Of a DNA stretch of 64,000 bases, positions 18,423 to 27,160 are shown in pieces; the first letter of the stretch is position 1; the number at the start of each line of letters is the position of its first letter. The stretch is from the NCBI GenBank assembly GCA_945861665.1, contig CAMAVS010000001.1, forward strand, positions 82,403 through 146,402. Direction: 5' to 3'. The notes below the pieces were generated by a model. It saw only the letters and a program-made list of their open reading frames with translations, made no database searches and had not been told where the DNA came from. A program made the position numbers and the translations under genes. This stretch comes from Chitinophaga pinensis (GTDB lineage: Bacteria > Bacteroidota > Bacteroidia > UBA4408).

Positions 18423-20015
18423 GTGAAAAACGAAATTGATATTGTACTTAGTCCTGCAGAAGCAGCGAATGACGAAGCAATCCTTAAGTGTATTAAAGGC
18501 GTACTGGGAATAAAAATCAGCGAAGCAATTTTCTATAAAATTATTCGTAAGTCGATAGATGCGAGGGGAAGAAACCTAAAAATAAATGCAAGAATACAAG
18601 TAAGCGATAGTGAGCTTGAAATTGAACAAAGCGAATTTGCTCCTGCTTACCAAAATGTTTCACAAGCTATACCTGTTATAATTGTTGGAGCCGGTCCTGC
18701 AGGTTTATTTGCTGCATTGCGTTTATTGGAAATGGGTTTAAAACCAATCATCATTGAACGTGGCAAGAATGTACGCGACCGCAGACGTGACTTGGCAGCG
18801 ATTAGCAAGTTGCATCAAGTGAATCCCAACTCCAACTATTGTTTTGGTGAAGGTGGAGCCGGAACATACTCCGATGGAAAATTATATACACGCTCCACCA
18901 AAAGAGGAGATGTAACAAACATATTAAACACCTTGGTGTTTCATGGTGCCGACCCAATTATATTGGTAGATGCACACCCACACATAGGCACCAATAAATT
19001 ACCCGATATTATTGTTAACATTCGCGAAACGATACTTAAGTTTGGAGGAGAGATTCATTTTAACACACAAGTCACTAATTTTATACAAAAAGAAAATTCC
19101 ATTCAAGGAGTTGTTTGTACCGAAACAATAGCACCCTTTGCACAAAAGGAATTTATTGCATCTTCGGTTATCCTTGCAACAGGTCACTCAGCGAACGATG
19201 TATATAATTTATTGCACACACAACATATTTTACTGGAAGAAAAACCTTTTGCGATAGGTGTTCGAGTAGAACATCCACAATCGCTTATCGACAGTATACA
19301 ATACCATTGCAGAACTGAAGAACAATTACTTGAAGCGAGAGAATTTTTACCCGCAGCTTCTTACTCCTTGGTAAAACAAATAAAAGGCCGCGGTGTTTAT
19401 TCCTTTTGTATGTGTCCGGGTGGAATAATAGCACCCTGCGCAACACAAAACAGTGAAGTAGTAACCAATGGTTGGTCACCTTCAAAAAGAAATAATCCTT
19501 ATGCCAACTCAGGAATAGTAACCACCATTGAAGCTGCCGATTATGCTCACTTAAAGGATTACGGAGTGTTAGCAGGATTAGCATACCGAAGTGAATTAGA
19601 AAAAGCAGCTTGTATTTCGGCAGGTGGAACACAAGCTGCACCTGCTCAACGTTTGGTCGATTTTTTAAATAACAATGTATCGCCTACTCTACCCGATTGT
19701 TCGTATCAACCCGGAATTAAAAGTGTTTCAATGAAAGATGTTTTAAGCTATCCTATTTGGTCGAGATTGCAAATAGCCTTTAAAGAATTTGGTAAAAAAA
19801 TGCACGGATATGTAACAAACGAGGCGGTGTTGGTTGGAATAGAATCGAGAACATCCTCGCCTTTGCGCATACCACGCGATAAGGAAACAATGGAGCATCC
19901 TCAAGTAAAAGGGTTGTACCCTTGCGGAGAAGGTGCAGGATATGCCGGAGGTATAGTTTCGGCAGCCATTGACGGGCAATTATGTGCCGAAAAAATTGCT
20001 GCAGCGAAATCGTAA
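18423..20015 (+). CDS. FAD-dependent oxidoreductase (COG2509 type)
   Basis: 530 residues from a GTG start 6 bases after porT. An N-terminal ferredoxin-like region (about 1-75) precedes the FAD Rossmann motif VIIVGAGPAGLFAALRLLEMG and ERGKNVRDRRRDL. The central CFGEGGAGTYSDGKLYTR and the C-terminal GLYPCGEGAGYAGGIVSAAIDG are diagnostic for the uncharacterised FAD-dehydrogenase family COG2509. The substrate is unknown. It probably belongs to the ubiE-porT transcription unit. Confidence 0.85.
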   Translation: MKNEIDIVLSPAEAANDEAILKCIKGVLGIKISEAIFYKIIRKSIDARGRNLKINARIQVSDSELEIEQSEFAPAYQNVSQAIPVIIVGAGPAGLFAALRLLEMGLKPIIIERGKNVRDRRRDLAAISKLHQVNPNSNYCFGEGGAGTYSDGKLYTRSTKRGDVTNILNTLVFHGADPIILVDAHPHIGTNKLPDIIVNIRETILKFGGEIHFNTQVTNFIQKENSIQGVVCTETIAPFAQKEFIASSVILATGHSANDVYNLLHTQHILLEEKPFAIGVRVEHPQSLIDSIQYHCRTEEQLLEAREFLPAASYSLVKQIKGRGVYSFCMCPGGIIAPCATQNSEVVTNGWSPSKRNNPYANSGIVTTIEAADYAHLKDYGVLAGLAYRSELEKAACISAGGTQAAPAQRLVDFLNNNVSPTLPDCSYQPGIKSVSMKDVLSYPIWSRLQIAFKEFGKKMHGYVTNEAVLVGIESRTSSPLRIPRDKETMEHPQVKGLYPCGEGAGYAGGIVSAAIDGQLCAEKIAAAKS

Positions 20016-20022
20016 ATTCACA

Positions 20023-21393
20023 ATGAAACGATACAACAAATACACTTTTCTACTACAAATAATTCTCTCTTCTATTCTTTTTTCCTGTGGTAATCCTGAA
20101 AAAAAAGAAGAAACAAAAAACATTACCTACTCCGAACACATTGCACCAATAATTTATCAGCATTGCACCAATTGTCACCGCCCGGGAGCAGTTGGCCCCT
20201 TTTCACTTATTTCTTACAAGGATGTGAGTAAACGTGCTAAACTGATACGCTTTGTTACCGAAACACGTTTTATGCCACCTTGGCCTGCCGACAATACGTA
20301 CACACATTTTATAGATGAAAATGTATTAAGTGCAGAAGAAATTAATACCATTAAAAAATGGGTTGCAAATGGTTCACCGATTGGAGATAGCACCAAAATT
20401 CCTGCTCCGCCTTTATTTACCGATGGTTCCTTGTTGGGAAAACCCGACTTAGTTATACAAATGCGGGAAGCAATTAAAATAAAAGGCAATAATAAAGACT
20501 TGTTCCTAACTGTAAAAGTACCCTATGAATTCAGCAAGGACACCTTTGTAAAAGCCATAGAATATGTTCCGGGAAACGCAAAACTGGTGCATCACTTAAA
20601 CGGTCATTATATAAAATATGAATTTGATAAAAAGAAAAATGTTTATGAAGGTTTAAACATAGTAAACAGTGATGAGTTTACACCTATGGAAGTATTCAAG
20701 CAATTGAGTGTTACCAACGATGATGGAACTTTTCCGGTGTTAACACCATCGGCAGTAAATTATTTACCGGGGGTAAGCTATACATTATATCCACAGGGTA
20801 TTGGAGGTTTTAAATTCAATCGAAAAGGAGCTATTTTACTCAACAATATTCACTACGGACCATCACGCATTGACACAACAGATAATTCCTACTTCAACAT
20901 TTTCTTTGGTAATAAACCCGAACGGCCAACAATGGAAATGCAGTTGGGAACACTTGGTATTTCACAAATAATTCCACCGCTATTAATACCACCCAACGAA
21001 GAAAAAACTTTTTATACTCAAACAAAAGCCTTGATGGATATGAGTATATTAACCATTAATCCGCATATGCACTTATTGGGAAAAAGCTATTTGGCATTTG
21101 CTATTAAGCCCGATGGTGATACCATTCCATTGATTAGAATCAAAAAGTGGGATTTCCGTTGGCAGTATTTTTACACCTTCACAAAGCCTGTAATTATTCC
21201 CCAAGGCTCAATTATTTATGCTTACGGAACTTTTGATAATACAAAAAACAATCCCTTTAATCCCTTCACCCCACCCCAACAAGTAAGTGACAGAAGTGGC
21301 AGCATGAAAACCACTGATGAAATGTTTCAGTTTATTATTACTTATTTGCCCTATAAAGCAGGCGATGAGAATATTGATTTAAGGAGGAAGTGA
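20023..21393 (+). CDS. Cytochrome c / copper type II monooxygenase-like lipoprotein
   Basis: 456 residues from the ATG at 20023. A lipoprotein signal peptide (ILSSILFSCGN) leads to a cytochrome c-like domain with a canonical heme motif CTNCH and the Met-containing TRFMPPWPAD. The remainder (about 130-456) resembles the PHM/DBH copper-monooxygenase fold, with LVHHLNGHYI and NPHMHLLGKSYLAFA as candidate copper-His clusters. Such proteins would be periplasmic or surface-facing; the substrate is unknown. It converges on the related cluster at 21.6-24.9 kb. Confidence 0.75.
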   Translation: MKRYNKYTFLLQIILSSILFSCGNPEKKEETKNITYSEHIAPIIYQHCTNCHRPGAVGPFSLISYKDVSKRAKLIRFVTETRFMPPWPADNTYTHFIDENVLSAEEINTIKKWVANGSPIGDSTKIPAPPLFTDGSLLGKPDLVIQMREAIKIKGNNKDLFLTVKVPYEFSKDTFVKAIEYVPGNAKLVHHLNGHYIKYEFDKKKNVYEGLNIVNSDEFTPMEVFKQLSVTNDDGTFPVLTPSAVNYLPGVSYTLYPQGIGGFKFNRKGAILLNNIHYGPSRIDTTDNSYFNIFFGNKPERPTMEMQLGTLGISQIIPPLLIPPNEEKTFYTQTKALMDMSILTINPHMHLLGKSYLAFAIKPDGDTIPLIRIKKWDFRWQYFYTFTKPVIIPQGSIIYAYGTFDNTKNNPFNPFTPPQQVSDRSGSMKTTDEMFQFIITYLPYKAGDENIDLRRK

Positions 21394-21410
21394 TGGTTGT
21401 TTGTTGTTAC

Positions 21411-21426
21411 CCCGATGGCTATCGGG
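21411..21426. repeat. Near-perfect copy of the CCCGATAGCTATCGGG palindrome
   Basis: CCCGATGGCTATCGGG, one mismatch from the perfect palindrome at 21528. Both lie in the convergent gap 21394-21565, where they could act as bidirectional terminators or REP-like elements. Confidence 0.55.
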
Positions 21427-21527
21427 GGCACAAGCCATCACATAGTTAAAACAACTTTTCAATCAACTTTGGAAAATATGAATTTGATTTTTTAACCTAG
21501 GAAAAAATTATTTTCAAATTAGCTCAT

Positions 21528-21543
21528 CCCGATAGCTATCGGG
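21528..21543. repeat. Perfect 16-base palindrome CCCGATAGCTATCGGG
   Basis: A self-complementary 16-mer. It is flanked by TTTTCAAATTAGC and AAATTAGCAAATTGA, related to the direct repeat at 10067-10104. I know this palindrome as a frequent intergenic repeat in Bacteroidota genomes; that is from memory. Confidence 0.6.
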
Positions 21544-21565
21544 ACAAATTAGCAAATTGATTTTA

Positions 21566-22444
21566 TCAAACCCTAAAAACCCTTGAAATATTAAAGCCTA
21601 ATTTAATTCCACCGTTTAGCCAATTAGAGCTTGTATGAGGAATAAATTGATCTTCAACCAAACCAAATGAATTGGTTAACTGCATTTGAAAAACGTGACC
21701 GCCTGTTTCAATTTCAATCCCTATTGCAGCACTGTCGTAATATTTTACATTGGTATATTTTGAAGTACGTACAGCATACTCCAATGTGATAGCCGACCTC
21801 TTGGTGTATTTTAATCTGCTAGCAAACTGAATACCAAACATATCGTTCATATCTTCAACGCTGTCAACAATATTGTAATGTACCATAATAGGTGCCATTT
21901 GAAAAGAGAATCGTTCGGAAAACTTTCTTCCAATAATGATTTGATGAGCATAAGAAAGGCGGTTAACATCGTAACCATATTTCGGCTGAGCCTTAACTGT
22001 TGTGTAAAACATAGAAGACACAAGTGTAACACTCAAAGGCATACTGTTATTGGTAGTTTGACGCAATAGTCTGAACTTCATAAATCCATCCAGCTTTTTT
22101 TCGTAAGATGTTCTTCCAATTCCGAACATAAATCTACCTTCAAAACTATACTCCAAACCAAGTCGAATACAAGCCGGCCCGTCCAAACCAAAAGCATTGT
22201 TTGCACCGCTGTTAAAATCGCCAAAACGGTGTGAGATGCGAAAATCCAATGTACGCTTCCCCAATGTTTCGAGTGTATGAAAATTTATTAAACGCGTACC
22301 TTTGAAAGCAGCTGTAATAAATTCCTTTTTAGGTTTTTCAAGCAATGTTTCTTCGTCCAGCATTTTCGTCATATCATCTTCCTGGGCAAATAACACGGAA
22401 GAAAAAGAATTTGAAAACAATAAAAAAATAAGTATTTTCTTCAT
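21566..22444 (-). CDS. DUF5777-like outer-membrane beta-barrel protein
   Basis: 292 residues from the ATG at 22444 (MKKILIFLLFSNSFSSVLFA signal peptide); an upstream in-frame start at 22468 overlaps the neighbouring gene. The mature protein is a series of aromatic-alternating strands (LDFRISHRFGDFNSG, CIRLGLEYSFEGRFMFGIGR) ending in a strand typical of outer-membrane barrels. It fits the DUF5777 family seen beside exported cytochrome c-like genes. It is the last gene of the minus-strand cluster 21.6-24.9 kb. Function unknown; a pore or scaffold for the cytochromes is a guess. Confidence 0.7.
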   Translation of the reverse strand: MKKILIFLLFSNSFSSVLFAQEDDMTKMLDEETLLEKPKKEFITAAFKGTRLINFHTLETLGKRTLDFRISHRFGDFNSGANNAFGLDGPACIRLGLEYSFEGRFMFGIGRTSYEKKLDGFMKFRLLRQTTNNSMPLSVTLVSSMFYTTVKAQPKYGYDVNRLSYAHQIIIGRKFSERFSFQMAPIMVHYNIVDSVEDMNDMFGIQFASRLKYTKRSAITLEYAVRTSKYTNVKYYDSAAIGIEIETGGHVFQMQLTNSFGLVEDQFIPHTSSNWLNGGIKLGFNISRVFRV

Positions 22445-22451
22445 AAAAACC

Positions 22452-22847
22452 TTATTGTGCATATCCATTATCTATCCATCTTTTAATTTTTGTAATGTTG
22501 CAAGCACTTAATTTACTACCTCCTTGCGGCATAGTGATGTATCCCTGCGTTTGAGCAATAGCTCCATATAACTGCCCGGATTGACCAACAGCTTTTACTC
22601 CTATATAGGCCGATAAATTATAACCGCTGGTATTAGTTGCACCGTGACAAGAATTATTGATACCGCAATTTGCATTTAAAATAACCGTAACATCTGAATA
22701 TAGTGTTAGATTAGTTGTATCGCAAGTGTTTGGTGAAACTGCTTTGTTATTAATGATAGGAGGAGCTGGAGAGAGCTCTTCGAAATTATCGTAATAACAT
22801 CCCGAAAATAATCCAAGTACAAAAAATACACTTATTATCTTTTTCAT
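22452..22847 (-). CDS. Cytochrome c-like lipoprotein with a CX5CH motif
   Basis: 131 residues from MKKIISVFFVLGLFSGC, a lipoprotein signal with the lipobox Cys (LFSGC). The body resembles the small exported cytochrome-like domains of Bacteroidota (VTVILNANCGINNSCHGATN, then MPQGGSKLSACNITKIKRWIDNG). The putative heme-binding motif is CGINNSCH, five residues between the cysteines instead of two, so covalent heme attachment by the ordinary CxxCH route is doubtful. It follows the next gene closely and looks co-transcribed. Confidence 0.72.
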   Translation of the reverse strand: MKKIISVFFVLGLFSGCYYDNFEELSPAPPIINNKAVSPNTCDTTNLTLYSDVTVILNANCGINNSCHGATNTSGYNLSAYIGVKAVGQSGQLYGAIAQTQGYITMPQGGSKLSACNITKIKRWIDNGYAQ

Positions 22848-22857
22848 ATTCATACGT

Positions 22858-23232
22858 TTAATTATCCTTAGCACCTTGCATAATCCACCAATAAATGAGC
22901 TTTATTTGATTGTGAGTCAATGGACTGTTAGGTGGCTGTGGCATAAACTCTTCACCTTTACCAGTTATTGACTGATATAACTCACTGTTATCTGCATTGT
23001 AAGCGATGATATCACCTTCCTTTATTATATCATTATAAGTCAGCAACTCAAAATCAGACGTATTAACAGTTCCGTGGCAACCCGACTGAGTACAATTTGA
23101 AACTATGATGGGTTGAATATCATTTTTATAACTAATAGCGGGAGTATCAGGAATAGTCATTTCGTGTTTACAAGAAACAAAACAAAATATTCCTATAAAA
23201 ACAAAAGCTATAATTGTTAAATTCCTTTTCAT
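22858..23232 (-). CDS. Cytochrome c-like lipoprotein with a CX4CH motif
   Basis: 124 residues from MKRNLTIIAFVFIGIFCFVSC, a lipoprotein signal with lipobox FVSC. The domain matches its neighbour: YKNDIQPIIVSNCTQSGCHG, then GEEFMPQPPNSPLTHNQIKLIYWWIMQGA, with the heme-Met candidate in FMPQP. The putative heme site is CTQSGCH (four residues between cysteines). The annotation as a cytochrome is by domain layout, not by a canonical heme motif. Confidence 0.72.
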   Translation of the reverse strand: MKRNLTIIAFVFIGIFCFVSCKHEMTIPDTPAISYKNDIQPIIVSNCTQSGCHGTVNTSDFELLTYNDIIKEGDIIAYNADNSELYQSITGKGEEFMPQPPNSPLTHNQIKLIYWWIMQGAKDN

Positions 23233-23269
23233 TGTGTAAAGGTAAACAAGTAACATGCTTGTACTATCA

Positions 23270-24898
23270 TTAATTCGCTTTTAATAGACGCTTCACAAAT
23301 AAATCATCACCAACAGTCACCTTTAACATATAAACACCATTGCTATATTGACTGGTATTCAACTTATAATTATGACTTCCCTTCGACTGACTTTCTTCAA
23401 CCACATCTACAATTTTTTCACCTAAAATATTAAACAGTTCAATTGAAACTTTTCCTTCATTTTCGAGGGAATAATTAATTTCAAACTCATGGGTAAATGG
23501 GTTTGGGTATGCTTTAAAAAAATACTTTTTATCCATTTCGCTTAGTCCTGTAATTCCATCACCCAATGTATATTGTATGTAATACAACATCATTTCATCA
23601 TCAGTAGTTAATCCAAATGAAACAGGAACATTTCCATAATTTCTAAACGTAGCCCTTTGTATTAAACCATTCCAAGGGTTAACAACTTGAAATGGATTTT
23701 CAAATTTTTTAATGGGTGGATGCTGCCAATCATAATAACCTTGGTTAAATATATAATCTGTATCATAAAAACCTTCATAAATTTGTTGCCCGTCTGTTCC
23801 ATTTGCATTACGTAGAAAAATATCAAAATCCTTACCATATTTATGAGTATGTGATGTAAGCATCCACACATTCCAATTCCTCCAATTATTATGGGCAAAG
23901 TCAACATCGCTTTGCGAAAAAGTGTGGTCCAAATTATCGTTCGGTATTGGAATAACATAATTTGCAATCAAGTCGCTGAACATAATTTCACCGGGTGTAT
24001 TTTTGGGTTGTGTGTACACATCAAAATATACATCAGCCGCCAAAACAGTGTCTGTGTTAATATTCTTGAAGTGGAAATTCAAATCCAATATGGCATTTTT
24101 TTCATACAAATAAGCAGTGCTGGCCGGTAATTGTAAATCGTAGGTTTGTTGCCAAGCATTTGTAAAAGAAACATAATTTCCAGAAGAATTAACACGTAAA
24201 CCTTCAGGAAAAAGAGCTGCACCACCTGGTAAAAATTTATAGATAATAAAATGGTGCGATTCAGTTGGCATTTTTAAGTCTACCCTATTTACCTTAACTG
24301 TATCAGGCAAATTCAATTTGTATTTTATAAAATATTCTATTTCGGATACAGGGGGCAGAAACATTCTTCCTAAATGCACTTGAAATGCTCCTGCAGGAGC
24401 CGGAGGAGGCGCGACAACATTTCCAACCTTTCCCTTTCCTCTGTAAAAGGTATTTATAACAGCGGTATCAACCACAACACCTGTTTGTGGAGCACCAAAC
24501 ATAATCCATTGTCTTATCAATTCCCTTTCATTAGCAGCCATTGCAGGAAGATTTTTAGGCATAGCCGCTCCTTCATTTTGTGCCAATGTCATATCAGGAT
24601 CTAAACCTTGGTTACATTTTCTAAAAAGGAAACTACGGTGAGGGTCGCCAGGCCAAACACGTTTATATCCTGCAGTTACCGCAGCGGGATTTACAGGAGT
24701 AACGTTAACAAGTTGGGTATATATTACAGCAGCAGATAAACTTAAATCAAGATTACCAGCATTATTATTTGTATTGTGACAACCTACAGTATTGCAATTT
24801 GCAATAAACAACGCACGTACATTGTCAAAAGTATTTTGTGCGCTAGCAGTAAAAGATGATATAGCTAACAAAACAACAGAAAGGCATTTTCTTTTCAT
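23270..24898 (-). CDS. Exported cytochrome-like / copper-monooxygenase-like protein with T9SS sorting domain
   Basis: 542 residues. Signal peptide MKRKCLSVVLLAISSFTASA; cytochrome-like domain with ALFIANCNTVGCHNTNN (CX4CH) and AMPKNLPAMAANERELIRQWI (about 25-140); a PHM/DBH-like region with ESHHFIIYKF and LTSHTHKYGKDFDIFLR (about 170-450); and a type A T9SS sorting domain from AYPNPFTHEF. It is the first gene of a minus-strand run with the two small lipoproteins and the barrel protein, and has the same domain plan as the lipoprotein at 20023. It would act at the cell surface; substrate unknown. Confidence 0.8.
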   Translation of the reverse strand: MKRKCLSVVLLAISSFTASAQNTFDNVRALFIANCNTVGCHNTNNNAGNLDLSLSAAVIYTQLVNVTPVNPAAVTAGYKRVWPGDPHRSFLFRKCNQGLDPDMTLAQNEGAAMPKNLPAMAANERELIRQWIMFGAPQTGVVVDTAVINTFYRGKGKVGNVVAPPPAPAGAFQVHLGRMFLPPVSEIEYFIKYKLNLPDTVKVNRVDLKMPTESHHFIIYKFLPGGAALFPEGLRVNSSGNYVSFTNAWQQTYDLQLPASTAYLYEKNAILDLNFHFKNINTDTVLAADVYFDVYTQPKNTPGEIMFSDLIANYVIPIPNDNLDHTFSQSDVDFAHNNWRNWNVWMLTSHTHKYGKDFDIFLRNANGTDGQQIYEGFYDTDYIFNQGYYDWQHPPIKKFENPFQVVNPWNGLIQRATFRNYGNVPVSFGLTTDDEMMLYYIQYTLGDGITGLSEMDKKYFFKAYPNPFTHEFEINYSLENEGKVSIELFNILGEKIVDVVEESQSKGSHNYKLNTSQYSNGVYMLKVTVGDDLFVKRLLKAN

Positions 24899-25001
24899 CG
24901 ATATCTAAATTTTGATATAAATTTAATCATTATTTTGAGAATATTCAAAGCATTCAGACATGTAAATTTAAAAATAGCAGCACCCGTTCAATAGAAAAAG
25001 A

Positions 25002-25568
25002 CTAGACTATTCTTTTCATAACTTGCTCATTCACTTTATCAAAAAAAGTCTTTGGAGAAAGTGTACGCCATTCAATTTCGTTTAGCTTACCACCCAAAAC
25101 TAAGTAAGAATCAATATTATACTGTTTGAAATCATCGTAAATGTGTTTGCGTAAATTTAGCACCGCAATCCAACCATCATCCACATCATCATACCATTCG
25201 GCATAATACTCATCATCGCTGGCGTGAAAATTTAATACATTTTCTGCAACGAGTATGAACTTGTTTATTCCTTTATAAATTAATTCATCGGCTATTTCTC
25301 GCTTTAAAAACATAATATCATTGTTTACACAATCGTTCCACTCTCCTATCATTTCAATGATTACATAAGCTTCATCATAATCAATAAATAGTATTTTAAT
25401 GTATAAGGTTTCCGAACCGATGTTGTCCCATTGAGGATGAATGAGGTAATTGTATATACTGTTGGAATATTCAAATTCGCTGTATTCCCTACCGTAAAAT
25501 GGAGACAACTCATCTTCGGATGCTATGTATAAATTGCGCCAGTTGTAAAAAGGTTCAAGGCTATGCAT
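25002..25568 (-). CDS. Conserved-looking hypothetical protein
   Basis: 188 residues, acidic, no signal peptide or membrane segment, rich in Asp/Glu/Tyr (FHASDDEYYAEWYDDVDDGW). It looks like a soluble alpha/beta cytoplasmic protein. I do not recognise the family. It ends about 100 bases downstream of the cytochrome cluster's start and precedes nothing obvious; it may share a transcript with murQ, which lies 25 bases upstream. Confidence 0.6.
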   Translation of the reverse strand: MHSLEPFYNWRNLYIASEDELSPFYGREYSEFEYSNSIYNYLIHPQWDNIGSETLYIKILFIDYDEAYVIIEMIGEWNDCVNNDIMFLKREIADELIYKGINKFILVAENVLNFHASDDEYYAEWYDDVDDGWIAVLNLRKHIYDDFKQYNIDSYLVLGGKLNEIEWRTLSPKTFFDKVNEQVMKRIV

Positions 25569-25593
25569 ACAATTGCTCCACTAAAAAGAAAAA

Positions 25594-26403
25594 TTAATTT
25601 TTGTAATTGCTCACCGCACTCCTAACACTTCCGTATTTTAACAGTAGGTCGTTGGCAATTTCATAAGAAACGTTCAATTCCTGAGCTACCATTTTAGTTC
25701 CCCTATCCAGCAATTTATTATTGCTTAACTGCATATCCACCATTTTGTTTCCTTTCACCTTACCCATTCGTATCATAACGGCTGTTGAAAGCATATTTAA
25801 AATAAGCTTTTGAGCAGTACCCGATTTCAACCTGGTACTACCTGTAACAAATTCAGGACCCACTACACAAACAATAGGATATTTTGCCGTTGCAGCCAAG
25901 GTAGAGGACTCATTACAAGTAATGCACCCGGTTGTGATACCCTTTAAATTGCAGGTATGAAGTGCACTGATGACATAGGGTGTAGAACCCGAAGCAGCTA
26001 TCCCTATTACAACATCTTTGCTTGAAATATTATTTTCCTGTAAGTCTACCCAACCTTGTACTGTACTGTCTTCAGCAAATTCAACAGCTTTGCGAATGGC
26101 TTCATCGCCACCGGCAATTAAACCGATAACAACACCTTGTTCAACACCAAAAGTTGGAGGACATTCCGATGCATCTACAACTCCTAACCTTCCGCTGGTA
26201 CCTGCTCCCATATAAAAAAGCCTTCCTCCTTGCTTCATTTTTTCAACAATTACTTCTACTAGTTTTTCTATGGAAGGAATTATTTTTTGAACTGCGTGTG
26301 CTACTGTTTGATCTTCTTTGTTGATATTTATGAGCAATTCGTTTACGCTCATATTTTCGAGGTAATTGTAATTTGAATCAGATTCAGTAATTTTTATATT
26401 CAT
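25594..26403 (-). CDS. murQ: N-acetylmuramic acid 6-phosphate etherase
   Basis: 269 residues, a SIS-domain enzyme that cleaves the lactyl ether of MurNAc-6-phosphate during cell-wall recycling in the cytoplasm. Family motifs are TESDSNYNYLENMS, MGAGTSGRLGVVDASECPPTFG (substrate and catalytic Glu region), GIAASGSTPYVISAL and TGSTRLKSGTAQKLILNMLST. It is slightly shorter than the usual ~298 residues, missing part of the C-terminal helical segment. The promoter is divergent from the gene at 26486. Confidence 0.93.
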   Translation of the reverse strand: MNIKITESDSNYNYLENMSVNELLININKEDQTVAHAVQKIIPSIEKLVEVIVEKMKQGGRLFYMGAGTSGRLGVVDASECPPTFGVEQGVVIGLIAGGDEAIRKAVEFAEDSTVQGWVDLQENNISSKDVVIGIAASGSTPYVISALHTCNLKGITTGCITCNESSTLAATAKYPIVCVVGPEFVTGSTRLKSGTAQKLILNMLSTAVMIRMGKVKGNKMVDMQLSNNKLLDRGTKMVAQELNVSYEIANDLLLKYGSVRSAVSNYKN

Positions 26404-26426
26404 TTGTATCTTGCTAAAATTAACAA

Positions 26427-26458
26427 CAAAATTAAGTCAAAATAAATTGAAAAAACAA
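26427..26458 (-). promoter_or_regulatory. murQ promoter
   Basis: The minus strand has TAATTTTG at 26434-26427 with TTG at 26458-26456, a 21-base spacer, fitting the Bacteroidota -33/-7 pattern. It overlaps the divergent promoter of the gene at 26486. Confidence 0.5.
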
Positions 26459-26478
26459 TTTATTAAACCCTACTTTTG
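26447..26478 (+). promoter_or_regulatory. Promoter of the spermidine-synthase-like gene
   Basis: TTG at 26447-26449, a 21-base spacer and TACTTTTG at 26471-26478. The -7 element ends only 7 bases before the ATG at 26486, so the transcript should have almost no leader. Confidence 0.55.
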
Positions 26479-26485
26479 AATTGAA

Positions 26486-27160
26486 ATGAAAGAGGTCATT
26501 GCCTGGAACACTTATATAGCAAGTTACTTGTGGGGAACCATACTTGAAACAACATCCAGTAAGTATAATCCTACACTGGAAGTGTGGCTTATCAACGGAA
26601 AAAAAACATTGAATGCTGCGCGTGCAAACTATTCATACGGAAGCTTACACAAAGTATTTCGAAAAACGTTTCGCACTATTAAACTTAAATACAAAAATCC
26701 GAAAAGTATTTTGGTATTAGGGTTTGGAGCAGGCAGTATTGCGAGTATCGTATACGATGAACTAAAACTGAGTTGTAAAATGACAGGTGTTGAAATTGAT
26801 CCTACCATTATTGAATTGGCAAAACGACATTTTGATTTAAATCGATTTGAAAATTTAAGCATTCATTGCGAAGCTGCGGAAGAATTTGTGCAGCATTGCA
26901 CTAACAGCTACGATGTAATTTGCGTTGATATTTTTAACGATATGACTGTTCCTGTATCCGTTGAAACAGAAACCTTTTTAGCGTCCCTAAAAAAGTGTTT
27001 AAATTCAAATGGCACTATGGTGTTTAACAAAATTGTTGATTCAAAAAACAAGCAAAAAACATTCTTGGATTTGAAAGATAAAATTTCCAAAGTATTCGGA
27101 AATATTGACGTTATTAGGCTTAACTCAACAAACCGAGTATTGGTAAGCTCAAATACTTAA
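26486..27160 (+). CDS. Spermidine-synthase-like methyltransferase
   Basis: 224 residues. SILVLGFGAGSIASIVYDE (nucleotide/decarboxy-SAM or SAM loop), TGVEIDPTIIELAKRHFDL and DVICVDIFNDMTVPVSVETETFLASLKKCL follow the SpeE fold. It lacks the N-terminal beta domain motifs and the strict active-site pattern of true spermidine synthases, so it is better called a SpeE-like class I methyltransferase of unknown substrate. Its 3' end overlaps the convergent pirin gene by 4 bases. Confidence 0.75.
   Translation: MKEVIAWNTYIASYLWGTILETTSSKYNPTLEVWLINGKKTLNAARANYSYGSLHKVFRKTFRTIKLKYKNPKSILVLGFGAGSIASIVYDELKLSCKMTGVEIDPTIIELAKRHFDLNRFENLSIHCEAAEEFVQHCTNSYDVICVDIFNDMTVPVSVETETFLASLKKCLNSNGTMVFNKIVDSKNKQKTFLDLKDKISKVFGNIDVIRLNSTNRVLVSSNT

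Noticed and set aside
15643..19979. Long minus-strand open frames opposite aspC, hldE and the FAD oxidoreductase
   Set aside because: They lie antisense to well-recognised genes and encode no family-like sequence.
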